A stretch of DNA of 64,000 bases from Distichodus sexfasciatus. Its lineage: Eukaryota; Chordata; Actinopteri; Characiformes; Distichodontidae. Positions 21,401-33,152 of the stretch are shown here, piece after piece (positions within the stretch are counted from its first letter, which is position 1; each line of letters starts with the position of its first letter). The DNA lies in NCBI GenBank assembly GCA_032718565.1, contig JAVGVS010000044.1, positions 372,001 through 436,000 on the forward strand. Reading direction: 5' to 3'. Both the position numbers and the translations under genes were made by a program. The notes under the pieces are model-generated. The model was given only the letters and a program-made list of their open reading frames with translations, was not told the DNA's origin and searched no databases.

Positions 21401-24400
21401 AAAACTGTTAATTTATTAAAACCAAATCATGGAAATCTGAACCGCTGAATTCCAGACGACCTCAGCCATAAACCCCTGAATAACACCTCAAACACCAAAA
21501 CCACCCTGTCAGTAAGAGACGTAAATCTCTCAGGATAAGAGCATCTGATAAACGTTGAAAATGTAAAATTCCTGATGAATACAGAGCCCATACCAATGAA
21601 TCCCGCTGTCAATTTTATGCAGGCGAATTTGAATAAACTAGGACTGAAGCGTCAGATCAAAGAGAAGGAGATTAAAACATCCAGCCAAGACCAGAGCAGA
21701 GCAGAGCACAGCGACCGTCCTCGGCCCTAAAGCGTCTGCCATGTCGAAAATCACAGCATGTCTGTCTGTTTATGTGTCACCACGTCTCTTTCTCTCTCTC
21801 GTCTCCCTTTCTCTCAGCGGTCTAGCACAGAACTGCAAAGTCGTTCCGTCGGCGTGACAAAGTCAAATCGTTTGGGCAGCTGACGACGAGCCCAGACCTG
21901 CACACCACACATTCTGTTTACCTCAGGCCAAAAGGCTTTTTCTTTTCCTTTTTTTTATATTATTTCATCTCACACATTGATTCTGTAAGACTGCCAGAAG
22001 CTATCTGAAAAGATTGTCTTGGACAGGAAAGCGGAGGATGAAAAAAGAGAGAGTGAGAGAGAGAGAGTCAGGGAGAAGAAATGAACTAGTAATAGACTGA
22101 CTCAACCTGAATTGGTCTTTTGCCATCAAGTCCTTTACTGAGACAGACACTGACTCTCTCTTTCTCTCCCTCTCTCTCCTCCACCGCCTACGACGAGGCC
22201 GCATCTTGTCCAATGTTCAACCCCAACCCAGCTTTATGAAGAATAATAAAAGAAAATCAGCATTTATAGAACTCAATAATCGAATCTGTCCTGTTCTCTA
22301 GGCTCCACAGTGGCGTGAATCTCAAGTTCCAAAGTAAACAATGTTGGTCAACAAGTATTCATCGGTTCACAAGGGTGAACTGATATTTTTTTCCAGCACA
22401 ATACCAATTCTGATTATTACTAAAGACAGAAAGTGATTACCAATATTTTTCAGCTGATATATATACAGTATATGCTTTAAAATATGAAAACTCCAACACT
22501 AAAGGTAACTGACTTAACACCAAGGCCATGTCTCCTCTCCACTTGTCTTAAAGTGATTCAGTGGGAATTTTTTTGTATGGTCATGGCATAATTTCTTGCA
22601 TGCATGAGAAAATTTGCTCAAGACAGAATTTCACAAGAGAGAACAATTTGCACATGAGAATTTTGACAATTTTGCATGTGTGGTGTATAATTTTGTGTGC
22701 TCAAAAGACATTTGAATGCTCATGGAATGCTTTCACAATTAAAATTTTCACAATTTTAAAATATTTTATCAGCATATTTTTATACCTTTTCAAATTTTAA
22801 ATAGTAACTGACAAAACTCGATATTATATATATGGACCAGTAAAGGGTCACTGAGGTGCACATGAGCAAGATACCGTCCCCAAGCACTGTCCACTGCTCC
22901 TTCACGGGTGGTTCAAATGCAGAGGTCACATTTCATAGTGTGCTGTGGTATGTTCACAATGACTAATTTCCTTGTCATTTTCTTGATAAGAGCGTCTGCT
23001 AGATGCTGTAAATGTAAAATTATATACACCCTATTGACACAGACAATAAGTCAACCCCTATTTCATAACTTTGTAACAATACATGAGTCTACATTGATAC
23101 ATTAATTCAATAATCAACAAGCTACCGTATCGATCTAAAATGAAATCCTTTAGGCATTACGTTTATAGTAACATCCTTTCCCCAGCAATCAGAGAGAGCA
23201 GCTGATTTTATTACAACTTTTATCAAGCAGAATAACGCAGGCTACTCTGGGTCATAGCTCAGGAATAAAAATGTCAAGTGATATTTTAGTTGCTTTTTGT
23301 GATTTGATATGAAGGGACGTGATGGTGTTAAATCGAGCGCTGGCTCCTGAATAGAGTCGAACTGAGATTGTATCATAGCAGCCTTCATGATATTGGCACA
23401 CAAAACAGCTTTCCAGCTTTATGAGAAATGAGATGCTCTGCTATTCCAAAGTGCATAATACAATAAATAGTAGTACAGCTAGTAATGTATCATTTTGTGC
23501 AGAAAAGGACTTTTAAGTACTTCTGATATGGTTCACAAGGGATTAATAAATACTTGTGATCGTGTTCCAGAATGAGGCGTTACTCTCTCACTGCACATCA
23601 CAAAGTTTTGTTATGTTCTGTTCCCCAGCATGACGGTGAAATGCAGTAAACAACACAAGGGAAAAAGTCTCTCGCTTCAGATTGAGAGGATACTCACTGA
23701 AATTTCTTAGTGAAGTTTTTCGTTACGATGCCTCCTTCATCCTGTTTCTCTTCATGTTTACCTGAGGAGAGAAAGAGAAAGGGAGTGGATGAATGAGAGT
23801 GACTGACAGCAAGAAAGAGAGACAGAGACACTAAGAGATTGTGAGAGAGTTTAAATGTGTGAGAGGAAAGTAAGAGAAGACGAAAAAGAGAGAAAGGGAT
23901 GGGGGGAGAGAGAGAACAAGCATGAGAGAGTGAGAGGGTACAAAAAAGAGAGGGAGAGCGAAAGAAAGCATAAGGAGAAAGACAGAGAGGGAGTGACCGT
24001 AACAGTGAGTGAGAGGGAGAGGAGATGAGAAAGAAAGAGAGAGGGACAGAGAGTTAGTCACTTCTCACCCTCTCATCTTTCTCTCTCTCTTTCTCGTTCC
24101 CCCACCTCTTCTTTCTCATTCTCTGCCCTCTCTTTCTCTCTATCCCCTTTTTGCTCTCTCTTGTGCTTCTTTTTCTCCCTGCCATTTCTCCCCCTCTTTC
24201 ATCATCTCTCTTTACCCTTTCCCCTCCCTCCCCTCCCTCTTTTTCTCCTACATCCCTCTCTCCCCTCGCTTTCTTCCTCTCTCTCCATCTCTTCTCTATC
24301 TTAACCCCAGCTTTCATCCTCTTTCTCTCACTCTCTCCTCTCTCTCGTCCTCCCTTCTCTCTCACCCCCTCTATTTCTTTCTTCCACCCCCTATTCTGCT

Positions 24401-27304
24401 CTCAGTCCCTCTGTTTCTTTCTCTCACCCCATTCCTTTCTCTCTCCCTTGCAGCTGTTGGTGTCTAAATCGCATTTGTGCCACTCCAGGCCTAGGCTAAG
24501 ATATGTATCCCCAACACACACACACACACACACACCATCCTGGCCTTTCCATGCCTGTGTGACTCCAGTACACACCATAAACTCTGGTCTCTCTGCAGTG
24601 TGACTAACTCACACACACACATGCTGAAGAGTATAAATAACTCTTCTATTTATACACATCAGCATTCTGATCATTTATTCTTTGAATATTACACTTTAAC
24701 TTTTTGTCCGTCATCCTGCTTCTTAGTACTTACAAATAAAATTACTGATCCTGTTAAATTGAGCTCATAATTTTTGGAAGCTCATAAAATATGGATAAAA
24801 TGAAGGCAAAAATACTCAAACATGACACCATTAAAATGTGAACAGTGAGACGTTTTATTTATGGAGTCCAGCTGGTCCCAGCACTGAGAAACTTCCCACA
24901 TTTCAACATTCACTTTATAAAGACACTCTTTTACTGTTCCACCAACCGATTAGTGTCTCAATATTATAATATTATCAGCCAATATGAGCTAACTGCTAAT
25001 CACTATTTCCATTTACAGCCAATAAATCTTTTTTGTGTTTGGTTAAAAAAATACAAATTAACTTCTCAACTGGTATACTATCATCTTGGTCAGGATTCTT
25101 AAATTACTTACAGGAAATTGTATCATCCCATTTCTGGAAAAACAGACTATTCGTCGATACATTGTTGTTAAAGTTTAAATCCTTTAATTATCAAAATTGG
25201 TTTTAGTTGTAAAAATCCTATTTTGACATTTTTAACTTCGCCTTCTCTGCATTTAGTACATTTTTATGTACTTCATGTACTTCTTCTGTGCAATCAGATC
25301 CATGTATTTAAATACAGGAACATAAGAGTAAATATAAATGATCTTTTGTGTAAAACTACATAGGAAAAAATAACACTATATATTGAATAATGTTGTGGAT
25401 ATGATATTGTACAGTGAATATTGTGTCACTTTGTTCATGCCTACCATATTAATTAGATTTGAAATTTAGATACAAATAGTTTCATAAATGCATGTTATTT
25501 GAGTAAAATTGTCTAAATGTATTTTTATTATAATATATGTATTATTATTTGGATAGGAAAAGGGACACATATTGCATATCAAGATTTGGATGAAGAATAC
25601 CAACACATATCGGTAATATTCTGAGCATTCTATCAGTCGCCCAGCCCTACCCCCTCTGAGTGAACGACCCAACTGGCATTCCAACAGTACGCTTATAAAA
25701 AGCTCCGTACCACCAGTTGCCCTTCCGCTTGCCGCTGTCTCTCTCATCCCTTCCCTCTACAATTAAAGCCGGTGACCCACAAACGTGTTGTAGCATTCTC
25801 ACAAATAAAAAACAAAAAGAAGAAGTTAGATGTTACATTTTCTTCAAAAAAATCTCAGGAGAAGGAGAAGCTAGACTCTCTCGACATGAGGTCTAAATCT
25901 GGTGCAGATCTAAAGGAATCTTAGCAGGTTTCTGAGTGTAAACACCATTAAAGTAATGTGCAAGTCATGGTGGTTTCAACACACACACACACAGCTATCT
26001 TTGTCAAGTCATTCCACTTACTCCCTATTTTAGTTTTACACATAAAACCTGAAACATTTTTACACAAGCATTTTGCCCAATATGACGACATCCCTAAACT
26101 CATATTCCACTGCTTGGGTGGTGTATATCCATAGAAAATAAATATCCCAAAATTAAAAGTCACTTTTTTGCAGTGCAAACTACCACTTCTTCTGTTTTAA
26201 GTAAGTGAATCAGTAAAAGAGTCAAGGGAAATATGAACTGGATGAGTTTTAATTCTGTATCACATGTCAAAAAGGTTGTATGGTGACGTATTTGATTTAA
26301 TTTAACATTGTACCTCGTGGGAGGTGACTACTGAGCATGTGCAAACATCACAATGATCATGCAATTTATTTATATGCATTTTGTCTGCTGATATACCTCT
26401 TAAAATCACCTCAATCATTCTAGAATGATCCATTCTTCCCAAATACATCCACTGAAGCCATTTGGGAGGAAATAATCCTGTATTGGTATATATCTACTGT
26501 ACTGTGCATTTCTGTTCATTTGACCAGTGACTTTTTCCAACATGCAAAAATATTTGCTTTTAAGAAGTCGAGAAAATATATAATTTCCTTATATATTTAT
26601 ATTAAATATATTTTAATAGAAATAGATTTAATATCAAAATCAAGTAAACTTTATTGTATAAATACATCATATTTTGGAAGCATATAGAGGGGCTGAATCA
26701 TGTTCCCTACTTTTTTAAAACTACATATTTTACATAAACACATGACAGTCTGGATTTCAGCAAAAATTAAGAAATGAGAGGTGGGTGGATTACTGGCTCC
26801 AAAATACTAAAAATACTGATTTATGCCATTACCGTGCAAGACCTAAAGTTTAATCCACACACACACACACACACATCAACACTACGTTGTAATTTCTCAC
26901 CCGACACTTCCACGAAGCCGTCTTTGGTTTTCACGTTGAGCTCTTCGGGTGTGTAGCTGTGCACGTTCACGCACACTTTCCACGGCTCGTGCGGGTCACG
27001 CGGAGTAGGTTCGGTTCCGTACCTACCTCCGTATTTCGGCATTGAACTGGTACCGAAGCGCCTTGCGGCGCGCCCATGGAGCTGGTGGGGAATCCAGAGC
27101 GCAGTGTCCCCGGCCAGGGCGAGCTGAGGCGGAGTCGGCGGCATTGCCCCCAGCCGTCCCAGGGCAGAGGCAACTCGTCCGGGAAAGCCGAGGTGAGCCC
27201 GAAATCATCATCCATAAAACGGGACGCGAGAGACTGTTCCTGAAACGGGTCTCTCAGATCCTTCTGTCGGCTGCCCATAGCGTATAAAAAATTCCATCTG
27301 CCAT
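18240..27304 (-). CDS. hspb8: Heat shock protein beta-8 (HSP22), three exons, frame broken in exon 1
   Basis: HSPB8 is a cytosolic small heat shock protein that, as is known, works with BAG3 in chaperone-assisted autophagy of misfolded proteins. Exons are 27304-26901, 23761-23698 and 18429-18240. Recognisable landmarks are a MADG start, RDPF-like LRDPF, SRFMDDDFGL, SPWPGTLRSGF, EPWKVCVNVHSYTPEELNV, GKHEEKQDEGGIV, KNFTKKF (the segment holding human Lys141), DVDPLTVFASLSPEGVLIIE and a Ser/Glu-rich end. The expected length is about 219 residues against 196 in human. Exon 1 is spread over three frames: MADG in one, residues from ATG 27278 to about 27075 in a second, and the alpha-crystallin part in a third. 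As printed it does not translate through. Neighbours fit known synteny with srrm4 upstream. Identity is certain; intactness is not. Confidence 0.93.
20838..21098 (-). mobile_element. tRNA-derived SINE copy (family A)
   Basis: Reverse copy from GTGACTGATTATTTGTCACT through CACAGTGCACCACAAAGAAA and GATACCTTGCTCATGAGTAC to the head (AACTGTTACGCTATCAAC). It is nearly full length. Confidence 0.8.
22835..23015 (+). mobile_element. SINE copy (family A body with 'GTCTGCTAGATG' tail)
   Basis: The forward body (GATACCGTCCCCAAGCACTG, AAATGCAGAGGTCACATTTC) is followed by GATAAGAGCGTCTGCTAGAT and GCTGTAAATGTAAA, a tail shared by many fish SINEs. Confidence 0.75.
23040..23410. mobile_element. hAT-like short repeat (family B)
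   Basis: It includes GAGTCTACATTGATACATT, CAATAATCAACAAGCTACCG, GCTCAGGAATAAAAATGTCA, TGAAGGGACGTGATGGTGTT and GCAGCCTTCATGATATTGG, all family B words in order. Confidence 0.65.
23698..23761 (-). CDS. hspb8: hspb8 exon 2 (64 nt)
   Basis: The acceptor is CTCTCCTCAG and the donor GTGAGT. It codes the HEEKQDEGGIVTKNFTKKF segment of the alpha-crystallin domain. Phase is 1 in and 2 out, as in the other heat shock gene of this window. Confidence 0.95.
23765..24456. repeat. Polypurine-to-polypyrimidine switch in hspb8 intron 1
   Basis: On the plus strand 23765-24058 is mainly purine and 24060-24455 mainly pyrimidine, with a sharp change near 24059. In the hspb8 transcript this gives a purine-rich half followed by a pyrimidine-rich half that ends at the exon 2 acceptor. 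Frames on both strands here are artefacts. Confidence 0.9.
24460..26900 (-). other. hspb8: hspb8 intron 1, distal part
   Basis: (CA)n at about 24514-24535, 25979-25993 and 26858-26874. A piece resembling a family B end is at about 25590-25665. The rest is AT-rich and without a recognisable gene. Confidence 0.7.
26901..27304 (-). CDS. hspb8: hspb8 exon 1, with two apparent frame breaks
   Basis: An ATG at 27304 starts MADGIFYTLWAADRR, then stops at TGA. The HSPB8-like frame from LRDPF onward belongs to the frame of the ATG at 27278, offset by 26 nt from 27304. That frame is good to about RSGFPTSSMG (near 27075). After that the match is in a third frame (RFGTSSMPKYGGRYG, then EPWKVCVNVHS) to the donor GTGAGA at 26900. 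Each step is what one missing base (or two extra) would produce. The second break is in a GC-rich GGGCGCGCCGC context; the first is near a T6 run. Confidence 0.85.
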
Positions 27305-27780
27305 TCTGCAGCTTTACCTTAAAGTTTTACACTCCAAATTTCCTGCTTTTAGATTCTAAACTCTAGCTTCCTAACTTACAAGGTGTTTCTGACTTCTAAA
27401 CTCAAATCTGAATTTTCCAGACCAACTGAGTTTTTCGACTCTAAACTCAAAAACAAAGCTTCCAAATCAGAGTGGTGTAAAGTTTTTAGACGCTAAACTT
27501 AAATATAAAACTGGTTTCCAAACAGGCCTAGTGGTGCTGATGAGGATAAACCAAATCTAAAAAAAATCAATTTATCACTTAAAATAAATGAGACTAAAAT
27601 ATGCTGCTTTACGCGGTCAATCAAATTTTGGCCAAGTTTGCGGCTGACTTATAAAAAGTGACCTGACGCTTTATATGAGGCTTAACTCGCAACGTCCAGA
27701 AAGTGCTGGCGGCGACAGCTGCCCCCTTCCAAAAACACCCTCCTCCCAAAAACCCGGGCCATGTTCCATTCTTAGGGTTA
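27305..27780 (-). promoter_or_regulatory. hspb8: hspb8 upstream region
   Basis: On the minus strand a CATATAAAG TATA-like sequence at about 27671-27679 could set a start some 340 bp upstream of the ATG. GC-richer DNA at 27700-27765 lies just upstream of it. No clear heat shock element array is visible. Confidence 0.25.
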
Positions 27781-28376
27781 AAACCTCCTAGTGTCCTTTA
27801 CAAAGGTCTAAAGAGGAGCATACCAGGGTTTTTGAAGATCAGTTCTGCAAACGCTGCAATTAAAATTCTACCTTTCAGTAGTTTAGAGAGATGACGGCAA
27901 ATGTGGACAAAAAGTGCAAAAGAAAATGATAATCATATAAAAGTACTGTACAAAAGTCTTGAGTTACAATTTGCACTCTTCATGTTTCCAGTGTCTTGAA
28001 AGGTATTTACATGTATGTTTGCACTTGTTGCAGTACATCACTGAACCATTATCTCTATTTTTTTGGCAAAAATATATAGAAACGAGACATTTTCCACATT
28101 AATTCATTATATACATCTCACGTCCGTATGCAAAAAATGTCGGATAAGCACCGCCAAATATAAAAGACGAATTTATATCTACATAAACGAGGATATTGTT
28201 GTTTAAAATTCAATACGTTAATGTCACCAGTATCGCTGCATTTCAATATAAATAAGCAAACAACAACTTTAATGTGGCTATTGCTACGCCATTCTAGGGA
28301 TCTTCAGATTCTTTATTATTTACCGTTGTATTTGGACCTTTTTGTTACAAAAAAAACATCAGCTGGTTTCCTGAAA

Positions 28377-28625
28377 TAAGGATTTAAGTCAGTCCTAGAC
28401 TAACTTTGAGTTTGAATGGCAAATCTCTCCATTGGTGCTACAACTTAGTCCAAAACTAGGCTTAATCCATGAGCAAGAAACCAGCCCTTAGGGCCAATTT
28501 CGGAGTCGAGGATTAAGCCTAGTCCTAGGCTAGTTTTGAGTTTGAATGGAAAATCTCTATTGGTACAGCAATTTAGTCCAAGACTAGGCTTTAATCCATG
28601 AGCAAGAAACCACCCCTTAATGTAG
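28377..28625. repeat. Head-to-tail dimer of a roughly 125-bp repeat
   Basis: Two units share TTGAGTTTGAATGG, AAATCTCT, TTAGTCCAA, ACTAGGCTT and AATCCATGAGCAAGAAACCA. Each unit also has inward complementary ends (CTAGTCCTAGACT-like against AGTCCAAGACTAGG). It is probably a tandem MITE. Confidence 0.7.
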
Positions 28626-29688
28626 GATTAGACCTAATCTACAGCTGCTATATTGTGCAGAATTTAGCGGAATATGTGAAGTTTCTTCAAACTCACCCTA
28701 TTCTCGTAGTTTATCAGTCCTCACGTTAGTAAGTTTCCACGCAGAAGTCGTCATCAAATCCCTTGGGCATTCTTCTTTATTACAAGCGGCATCCTTAGAT
28801 GCATATTGGCTACAAAGATTTTGTCAAAACTGTTCCATTACAGGTTATTAATCAGAGGTTCGTCAATCCTGGTCTTCGTGGTCCCCGATACTTCCGTCAC
28901 CAACACGTGATAACTAATTAGCTGAGCAGGTGTGCTGGGAAAATCGTACAAAATGGGTTCTCCCCCTGCTGGTCAAGTGCAGACAATGCAACAGTTTCAC
29001 TATCAGCTCCCCATAGAGGCTGAACCCTACAATTTAAACCCTTCCGAGAAAATGGGACGTAAAAAGCCTTTAGCAAAATTACGATTACGCAATATCAATA
29101 AATTAGTCTTCGATTCATCCGTTACGATTCTAGAATGATTCATACATTACTGTAGTCCATCCGACGAAGTTTTCAGACGATTTCTACGACAAAGTCGCGG
29201 TATATGTATACATTTCCACGCCTTGCATGTTTAACTATTTCTAATTTTTAAAGGAATATTGCACAAATGGCATTTCTGAGACATTTTACTAGGGCCTTAG
29301 TCTAGGGCTACGTGTCACGTGATGATTATGAGTTTCACCTGTCGGAATTCATGAGACTTACAAAAATTAAAACGCCAGGTTTATCTCTAACTTAAATAAT
29401 TCAGTTGGAGCCATTAAATGTACCTGGACAAAATGATAGACTAAAGGTAAAGTTCCATTTTCAACATGTGTAAAATTTGATTTTGGGGATGCAGTAGGAA
29501 TTTCTACGTCTTATTTAACAAATCCTTACATATATTTTAAAGCGGCAAGGTCAACTCGACAGTGTAGTGTATTTAGGTAACTGCCCCAGCAATGGAACAC
29601 AGCCGAATTTGGCCCTGGGCGGTAACTCACACGATCCCCTGCTTCCCGCCCCCCAGACCCTCCTACAGTGACTCACTGAGTTTTTAAT

Positions 29689-29786
29689 AGAACATAACGC
29701 ATCCCACAAGACCACGGTGATGCTTCGCACCATCAGCATACAGGCTGACGTCACCGTGGTAACAAATTTACGCGTATAATGTTCTA
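29689..29786. repeat. Nested imperfect inverted repeat with a CRE palindrome
   Basis: TAGAACATAACGC at 29689 pairs with GCGTATAATGTTCTA ending at 29786. Inside it ACCACGGTGA pairs with TCACCGTGGT. The inner arm carries the CRE octamer TGACGTCA. It lies about 2.4 kb upstream of the hspb8 start. It may be a small transposon or a regulatory hairpin. Confidence 0.5.
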
Positions 29787-29889
29787 TACGTGTAGCGATG
29801 ACACCATCACATCGCCATCGACAGCCTTTCACCTGTTTCACAGGCTATTCGAAACTCACAGTAGCTAACTATAATTAGAGCTAACACTA

Positions 29890-32800
29890 ATAACTTTATT
29901 TTCAGTAGCGATCAGTAGTGAAGCTTATCCTGAAAAAACACTGTAGCTTTAAAATCAGTCATTTTTATACAGAATGTAGTGTAGCAAAAGAAAACATTGT
30001 TGAAAGTCCTTATGTTTGGAAGGGTGGTTAACTATAATTATGACCAATGTGGTTTACCGAGTATTTTTTCAGTGGCAAAGCTGCTTCTAAAAACATAAAG
30101 GCCTAGTTTTAAAAGTAACTTTTTTTACAAGGTGTCAAAACACCAAGAAACCCAGCTTCATTTTAAAAAAGAAGAAGTAAATTTTAAGTCCTTAACAGTG
30201 TTGGAATATAGAATGCCAACTTTTTTCAGTAACTTATCAGAAGCAAACTTTAACATTAATAAGTGATATTGTTATATTGTTACAAGCAATAAAATTCTGT
30301 TTTTAACTGAACATAACATGACTTTTTCAGTAAGTTGTGTTGCTATGAGAGAGTACTCTAAATAAGAGTAGCTAACTAAAATTAGTGACACTACTAACAT
30401 AAGTACCTTTCTTAATTAGCTTACTAGCAGTGAAGCGACAATAAATTGCATCTCTTTTACAAAGACGGGTATTTTCAAATTGTAGGTGTTTCAGGTGTTA
30501 AATTGGCAGAAGTGGCAACTTACTTTTAACATCATGCTTGACATTTTGTTTTTAAATTAAGTTGCTGAGAATATGAATCTTGTGTAGTCATACAAGATTT
30601 TAAATCAGTTTAGCATTTATTTCTCTCATGATAATTACAGACTCAGACGACAGAGGAAGACTAAGTACTTAATTTTGGGGGAAGAAACAGGACACATTTT
30701 TTAAATTTTAAAACACACAGACAGTGTTCAGCATTGCAGGAGAAAGCACAGACTTCAGAGGCAATATTTTCACTAAGCTTGATAACTTATTCTCTAATGC
30801 TCTGTCAAAATGCAAAAAACATCCTTTAATGTGACCTGTAATTTAGGAGTTCAGCCAAAATTCTGCAATTTTGACAGATGTAAACCTGGATGCCAAGAAG
30901 AAATTAATGCTTTTAATTTAAAATAGCAGTTGCTGGATGAATTAAAATGTATTTAACTTTATTGTACTAATTAGAGTTCAGTCATCTAAATAGAGGTGAA
31001 TACATTTGATACGCATACATGACATCATTGAATTTAGCTTTTATATAGAGTTTTTTATAGAGGTGGGAAAAGGTGGATTTCCGGAAAGCTGTAACCTGCC
31101 TGGTTTTCCTCTGAAACAACTCTGCTTTCACTCTTTAAAACCTAAAACATATCTAATGAAAGAAATCCATATTACAGAATACTCCACCCAAAAATGGTCA
31201 TTCATATTCATAAATCCGGTTTGAAGTTTTCTACTCATTTCAATGCTTGTGTGACATACTAGTTAATCAAAAGGGTTTAGCATAAGTGAATTTTTTTCCT
31301 GTTTAAATAAGTCGTTTATTGCCATTCTTAACTTTACTGAACAATGAATACCCTACATTTTAGGTTCAAATCAGTTGTTAGTATAAACTTTCATGATTTA
31401 TGTATCGTTTCCTCAAACATGTAAAGAGTTGAACTTACGTTAGGTTTTGTAAGTATTTGTGCGGCTATATTTAACAATGACAGTCTATAGGGAATTTTAT
31501 ATTTTGCATACTCATCTCAAAGTCCTTGCTTTTAAAAATTCCATATAGTATTCTGGTGAACTCTTTACTTCAAATCCACAGGAAAATCAGGGAAGCGAAA
31601 TTGTTGCTTTCTTGGAACTCAGACTTCAGCACTTCCACTTGTTATATATTGGTACATAAATTTCATCTTTTGTTTGTATGTCAAACGCTGCCCTTACACA
31701 TTGTATACAGTTATTTAATTATATTTGAATACAAAACAGAAAAACATTCTGTGCAGAAAAATATCGAACTGTACAGCATTGCTGCAAAATAAGCATTTCT
31801 TCATCACGCCAAGCCGCCTTTGCTTTATCTTAAAATCTTAATTATTTGCATTGTAACCACATGTTTAAATTGGATGTTTCCGCGTTTTGAGATTTCTCGT
31901 GACTGCTATCTGGTGGAATCTTCCAGATTTCATAAATTTTTTAAACTGCTTCTTGAATGTCAGAATGTAATCTTAAATGTAAAAAAATAGCAAAATAACG
32001 CCCATATCTCGGACTTAAATTACTCAAATATGTCTACTAAATTTTACACGGATAAGAAATTACACACTGTATCTTCTGCAAAGCTGGGAAATGTAATGTT
32101 CCATTTCTTCCCAAAGTTGCAACTGTAAAACATTTTCAAAAATTCATACTTTATAGAGTGAAAAATGCTGGGTGAAAATGTTCAGAAGAGGACAGTTCCT
32201 TTTGACATTAATGAATGGAATGTTTTAAACGTATAGTGAAATAAAGGTCAAAAATATATAGTTATGACACAATTATTTATGCATATGGTGCTGTTTCTTT
32301 CAGGAAAACAGTCAAAAAAATCTTTATCACTACTCTTCCAATAAAATTATATGCTCTATATTAATAATCACATTATATGTCACTAAGTATATTTGCTACC
32401 TACGGATTTTATGCTTGGCTGATTTAATAAATATACACTAGCAGGATATTTGAAAGTTATCTGTAAACTTTCTTCCACATTCTCTTTATTATTTTACATG
32501 TTAAACTGATGGTAACTTCTTAATAAGAGCAGCCCAACCAGTGATGGTAAAATGAGAAAAACGATAACAAATATAAAATGCTAAATAGATGTTTGATTTA
32601 AAACGCTCTTTTAATTTTTAATTAAACATAAAAATGATGTCTTGGGTCCTTAAAGAACGCTTATGTTTGCAAAACCAAAAATAGCTATTTTACACAATAA
32701 ATAGTTCGCACCAGTACAAATAAGACTCAGTAGTTATGAATTTATTGTAATAACATAAAAACAACAGGATGGATATTTATGCATAAGCTGAAGCACAACT

Positions 32801-33088
32801 TCCTTTGCATACCAAGCAGAATGTAAGTTTACAAAAATAAATAAATAAAAAGGTTTTAAATGATGAATGTGGATGACATAAAGCAGCATATGACAATAAT
32901 TTAACAACCAATAAAATAAATAGAAACCAATAATAAATAAAAACTTTGACAGCAAACATGGAATACATTACACTTAACTATACTGACCTGAAATAGAAAC
33001 AATAAAAACAGAATAAAAGAATGTTCAGTGCTTTTTTTTTTGCTTTTCTCCCACTTAATTGTGACCCATTTCACTAACTCAATAGTGA

Positions 33089-33152
<64 letters not shown>

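Larger units (their letters stand above)
18430..23697 (-). other. hspb8: hspb8 intron 2
   Basis: About 5.3 kb. It holds SINE copies at 20838-21098 and 22835-23015, a family B repeat at 23040-23410, GA/TC runs at about 18983-19013, 21786-21816 and 22043-22185, and otherwise AT-rich sequence. No internal gene is supported. Confidence 0.8.

Noticed and set aside
24009..24603. Two long Ser/Leu/Pro open frames
   Set aside because: Entirely within the pyrimidine-rich tract; low-complexity translation.
29551..29841. 96-codon minus-strand frame
   Set aside because: Runs through the nested hairpin; Cys/Arg/Val-rich without similarity to any family I know.
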